NCBI GenBank assembly: GCA_951230915.1
Contig: OX579635.1
Span: forward strand, 46,252,001-46,316,000
Source: Antitrichia curtipendula
Lineage: Eukaryota > Streptophyta > Bryopsida > Hypnales > Leucodontaceae
Reading direction: 5' to 3'
Length of the DNA: 64,000 nt
Below the pieces are notes generated by a model. It saw only the letters and a list, made by a program, of their open reading frames with translations. It searched no databases and was not told the DNA's origin. Within the stretch, counting starts at the first letter, position 1, and every line of letters begins with the position of its first letter. Made by a program: the position numbers and the translations under genes. Positions 60,720 through 64,000 of the stretch are shown in pieces.

Positions 60720-61340
60720 TTTCAATTTTTACATTTTCCCGACAAGGTAACTTTCTCGAAGTCTGGCCCACCCTTTGCAATAACGCTCGGAGCGAGCCAG
60801 GCGTCTCCTTCGGCTAGTCAGTCCAGTGCCAATAAAGCACCGGGGATGGATGAGACCTCGCAGTCCGTCAGCAAGGATACAGGAATCATGATGCTCCCCA
60901 GACCTCAGACCAAACCTGCAGGCAGACACCGAGCTCCAACCCTGTCCTCAGTCCCGAGCCTCACCAGCTTCGTCAACCAGACCCCCCCATCAGCTTCGTC
61001 AATCCGAGCCCAATCAGCCTTCATCATACCGATCCCTGCAGCTTAGTAAAGTGGATCCCCCAGCAGCTTACGCCAGACCCCGAGCCTCAGCAGCTTCGTC
61101 CAACCGATCCTCATGCTGACCCAGTAGCTTCGTCCGCCCAAGCCCCAGGAGCTTCGTCCTCGACTCCTCGTCCGCTTCGTCCTTTCTCCCTGGCCCCCGC
61201 TTCTTCCGACCCGCAAGGCAAGCGCGCGAGAGAGACGGACGCAGAGCGCGACCCGGGGTGCCTGCCCTTCTCCTCAGGAAGCTGAAGCTCATCGTCCCCT
61301 GCTGCGCCACGTTCCCCCGACCCCACCGGGGCAGCCAGCG
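60720..61340. other. GC-rich segment with repeated AGCTTCGTC words
   Basis: An abrupt GC-rich stretch in AT-rich surroundings. AGCTTCGTC occurs exactly five times (60966, 60992, 61092, 61126, 61150), usually followed by a CCGA or CCCC word, like a decayed array of about 25-35 bp. Open frames on the minus strand are Gly/Arg/Ala-rich by composition only. It may be a distal promoter of the 3'-end gene or a retroelement remnant. Confidence 0.4.
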
Positions 61341-61619
61341 ATGGGTGCGACAACAGCTTTTGCTTTCAAGGCGTTGTCAGTCGTCACAAGCACCAAAACC
61401 TTCACTTACACCAAGCACCACTCTTCCCTTAACTTAAGCTTATTACTTCACTTCTGTCTCTCGCGCACACTTCCTTCAGTCGGAGCCTCCAGCTTATTGT
61501 ATTGCAAGCTTAGTGGAAACATAGCAGTAAGCTTGACCGTAGTGCACATCTCTTCATTCACTCCTGTCGGCCTGCCATTTCTCCCGTACCATATGATTCC
61601 TCCTCTTCCTCTTCCCTGA

Positions 61620-61806
61620 GTTTCTTCACCAACAGATTGATGCGCCAATCCGAGCACCAAGGGCACCACCCGAGGAGGACAGACGAGGCAGGGCAAGCGC
61701 TGACGTTAAGTGATCTCGCTTGCGGACATAATTGCTGGTTTTGTAAGCTTGTTGTTCGCCAAGATTCGTCTCGTGAATGCCGGCTTCAGGCTTCGGTAGG
61801 GAATAG
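61620..61806 (+). promoter_or_regulatory. Possible 5' leader exon of the sensor gene
   Basis: Gene-like composition ends at a strong donor, GAATAG followed by GTATGT, at 61807. The T/G-rich DNA beyond it looks intronic. Further leader exons may start after AG at about 62108 and 62732. None is fixed. Confidence 0.3.
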
Positions 61807-62965
61807 GTATGTGTGGGCTTCGCTTTCGTTTGGTTTGGGAATTCGTTTGAGGGGTTGATCAGGAACTCTAGGGTTTGTGAGTTCGTTGCACAGCAACTGC
61901 TTGTGGTTGCAGTGGTTTCGGATTTTATTGGCGTTTGGTGTGTTGCGCGTGGGTGGAGTGTTGGTTAAGGGTGTAGTTTTCGGGGTGCCTCGTTTCTGCA
62001 AGTGTCTTAGAGAGACGTGTGTGAAGTTTTTTATGATAGACGTCGTAGTTGGAGGTCATTGTTATTTGGTGTTTTTAATATTTTAGCCTGCTTTGGTATT
62101 GCGTTTGCAGAAGAGCAGAGAATGAGGGAGCATTTCTTGTCTGACAAGGGGGCAGGGAGGTTGCTGCACGAGCTTGGGAAATGAATGGAATAGGGATGCA
62201 TCGGAGGTCTGGTGAGATTTTGGGGAGCTCAAGCGAACGGGATTATTACTGGGCATGGAATTTTAGGGAACGAGGGCGGTCAGTAGTGGAATTTCTAGGA
62301 CTTGGAATGCGTTGTCTATGGCGTAGGAAGGAACAGACGTGAAACTTTTTGGCCACTACTTAGTTTTCACTGCAAGTATGCAATGAGCGTAGAGTTGGAA
62401 ATGGGGTAGAATGCAACCCACTAGTCGTTGAAAACACTCCTGGGTTATGGGTTATGGGAATTTATTTTAATCAACCGATACCACATCTAGGGTATGCTTG
62501 TGAGAGAAAATCGAGCGCCTGGTGCCATTTGAAACCAATTATCCTAGCCAGTTTTTATAGTTTAGAATTCTACCCATTTTTTTGTAGGTAGTCGCTGAGA
62601 ATACTCCTGGCACTGGGAAATTAACGCTGTCATGGGGAATTTATAACCAAAATCTGATATCATATCTATGTTGCGAAGGTGGGGGCTTTCTGAGGACTGA
62701 CTAATGTATCATTTTTGTTCTCCTTTGGTCAGGCATGGATGAAGAGATGAGAAGACCTGCATTATGAGAGCTCAAGCCAATGGAGGGGTTGTGGACAGTA
62801 GGGTAGAGGTGAATGCAGGTGCCTGGAGACAATTGATATGACTGGGTGATGGCGTTCCAGAGATCTCTAGCAGGGAATTTATTATTATTGTTATTATTAC
62901 TGTTGAGGGATGTGTTGCGCTCGACCTCCTAGCCGATGTACTCAGGCTGTCTCTGAGAGTCCAAA

Positions 62966-64000
62966 ATGTTCAAACTTGCTTCAATATGGAACCTGCCTCA
63001 GGAAAGGCAAGGGTCGTATCAATCCTTGGATCCAGAAATGGAGCAATTGCCGCATCCGAGTCGCAACCTCACGGTCTCTCGTGTTGTCATCATGGTGAGG
63101 GTCCCTCAAACAAGAGACTGTAGCTTTACGGGTGATGCTCAGTGGAAGTTGAGTAGATGTTTGTAAGGAATTTAGGTTCTGCGTGAAGTCTATACGTCAA
63201 AGATCCTGTAAAACGAATTTGGAGTTTGAGAGGCGTGACGGAGAGGTGTGATTTGGAAACTGATGATTGATTGATTGATTGAATAATTGATGACTTGTTT
63301 GGAACAGATAACTGTGGCAGTCTTGGTGGGGCTTCTTACTATAAGCACCTGGTATTTCACGCACAGTTATCCCAAGAGTGCGGTGGCCAATCTTTCGCAA
63401 TCCCTGCGTCAGGAAATTCTGGAAAACACATCCGAGCTTCTGGACGAAATATTTTCAATGAACACGTATGGATCAATGGCTATTGCAAATCTGATGGAGA
63501 AGAACTTCTTGGGAGATGACTTCAGCAAAGACAATTTCAACCGAGTATGTGATACACTGACGTGAACTCTGCAAAGATTTTTTTTATTTTTATTTTTTCC
63601 CTTTCTTAGAATGGTTCGGATGCAGCCATCAAGGGCTCAATTTCCTGGGTGGTAGTATTTTGGCTGTTCCTGCCAGCTTGCTACTGCTTATTGATACTCG
63701 TGGAGAGGGAAAAATCGTTGTGAAGTCGATTACACTTGTTTAGTACGCTCTTTCTGTATTTCAGCATTGTTCAGGAAATTCCGAATTGCAGCAGTTTGCC
63801 AATGCGCTTGTTTTCCTTATCTTGCAGATCCGTGATGCTTCGTGGGCAGTTTTCAAGGCTCTTCCAGTGGTGACGTCACTAGGGGTAACTGCTGTCAATG
63901 GTCTGACAGCAGTCTACAATCGTGGTTTTAAAGATGAAATAGAAGGTTTCAGAGGGAATTTCTGTCTTTACGCGAATGACACCAATGGTGCACCAGTTTA
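62966..64000 (+). CDS. N-terminus of a membrane sensor protein, possibly a CKI1/AHK1-type histidine kinase (partial)
   Basis: Exons 62966-63094, 63308-63544 and 63828-64000 (cut by the window) join in phase 0 with good GT-AG borders. The joined protein has a short cytosolic start, a basic stretch, then one strong membrane segment formed across the first junction (VVIM joined to ITVAVLVGLLTISTWYF). An extracellular-type helical domain follows, with AVANLSQSLRQEILENTSEL and NTYGSMAIANLMEKNF. The last exon, ALPVVTSLGVTAVNGLTAVY then NFCLYANDTNG, resembles by layout the sensor domain of plant CKI1-like histidine kinases, with a leading membrane anchor, paired helices and a sensor strand pair ending in an aromatic-Ala-Asn-Asp/Ser motif. 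The kinase part would lie beyond 64000, so the family is tentative. Confidence 0.55.

Noticed and set aside
61068..61353. Two overlapping minus-strand frames of 80 codons
   Set aside because: Gly/Arg/Ala-rich translation follows from GC-rich repeats, and both frames are open over the same DNA.
1..64000. Search for CRISPR arrays, tRNA or rRNA genes and organelle DNA insertions
   Set aside because: None recognised by eye. The repeats present are eukaryotic transposons and tandem repeats without a CRISPR repeat-spacer pattern.

Overview
The window looks like nuclear DNA of a land plant. It is very AT-rich between genes, the genes carry short GT-AG introns, and several long 5' leaders appear to be spliced. 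The recognisable proteins are plant types: a caleosin, a carbonyl-reductase-like short-chain dehydrogenase, a lineage-expanded cytosolic protein kinase, an F-box/kelch protein, a SKIP24-like F-box protein and the start of a plant-type membrane sensor protein. The flavour of the kinase and F-box/kelch families makes me favour a bryophyte, probably a moss. This is inference, as no organelle or marker gene is present.

Layout. 1-1340 is a GC-richer, retroelement-like segment with a 188-bp tandem repeat. 3745-5844 (+) is a complete five-exon caleosin. 5845-15260 is intergenic DNA full of non-autonomous transposons. 15408-17367 (+) is a four-exon SDR gene with two one-base frame breaks and a MITE in its third intron. 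18544-20183 (-) is a kinase gene whose catalytic part is open but whose N-terminal part is broken. 22338-23601 (+) is an intact two-exon F-box/kelch gene. 23602-31950 is gene-poor. 31950-34773 (+) holds a probable spliced leader and a short F-box protein. 34774-60700 is a long transposon graveyard. 61620-64000 (+) begins a membrane sensor gene that runs off the window.

The most striking structure is a set of roughly 0.7-0.96 kb non-coding elements. The best copies start TTAACCCCTAAAG or similar and end with the inverted complement, always abutting TTAA. At least ten full-length or nearly full-length copies plus fragments are present, in both orientations. TTAA flanks and CCC-starting termini are the hallmark of piggyBac-type transposons, a superfamily not normally listed among the common land-plant DNA transposons. 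Two other TIR groups (TTAACCCATTAAGGAC and TAACCCTTGAAGGAC) share the same terminal plan. No transposase was found.

Other items of note are a TA-flanked MITE family (TIR AGGTAGG...) with one copy inserted inside a tandem repeat, a 102-nt near-perfect hairpin that resembles a microRNA precursor, and a 63-bp poly(A)-tailed retroposed insert with an 11-bp target-site duplication. The genes appear independent of one another and no operon-like or cluster logic is visible.
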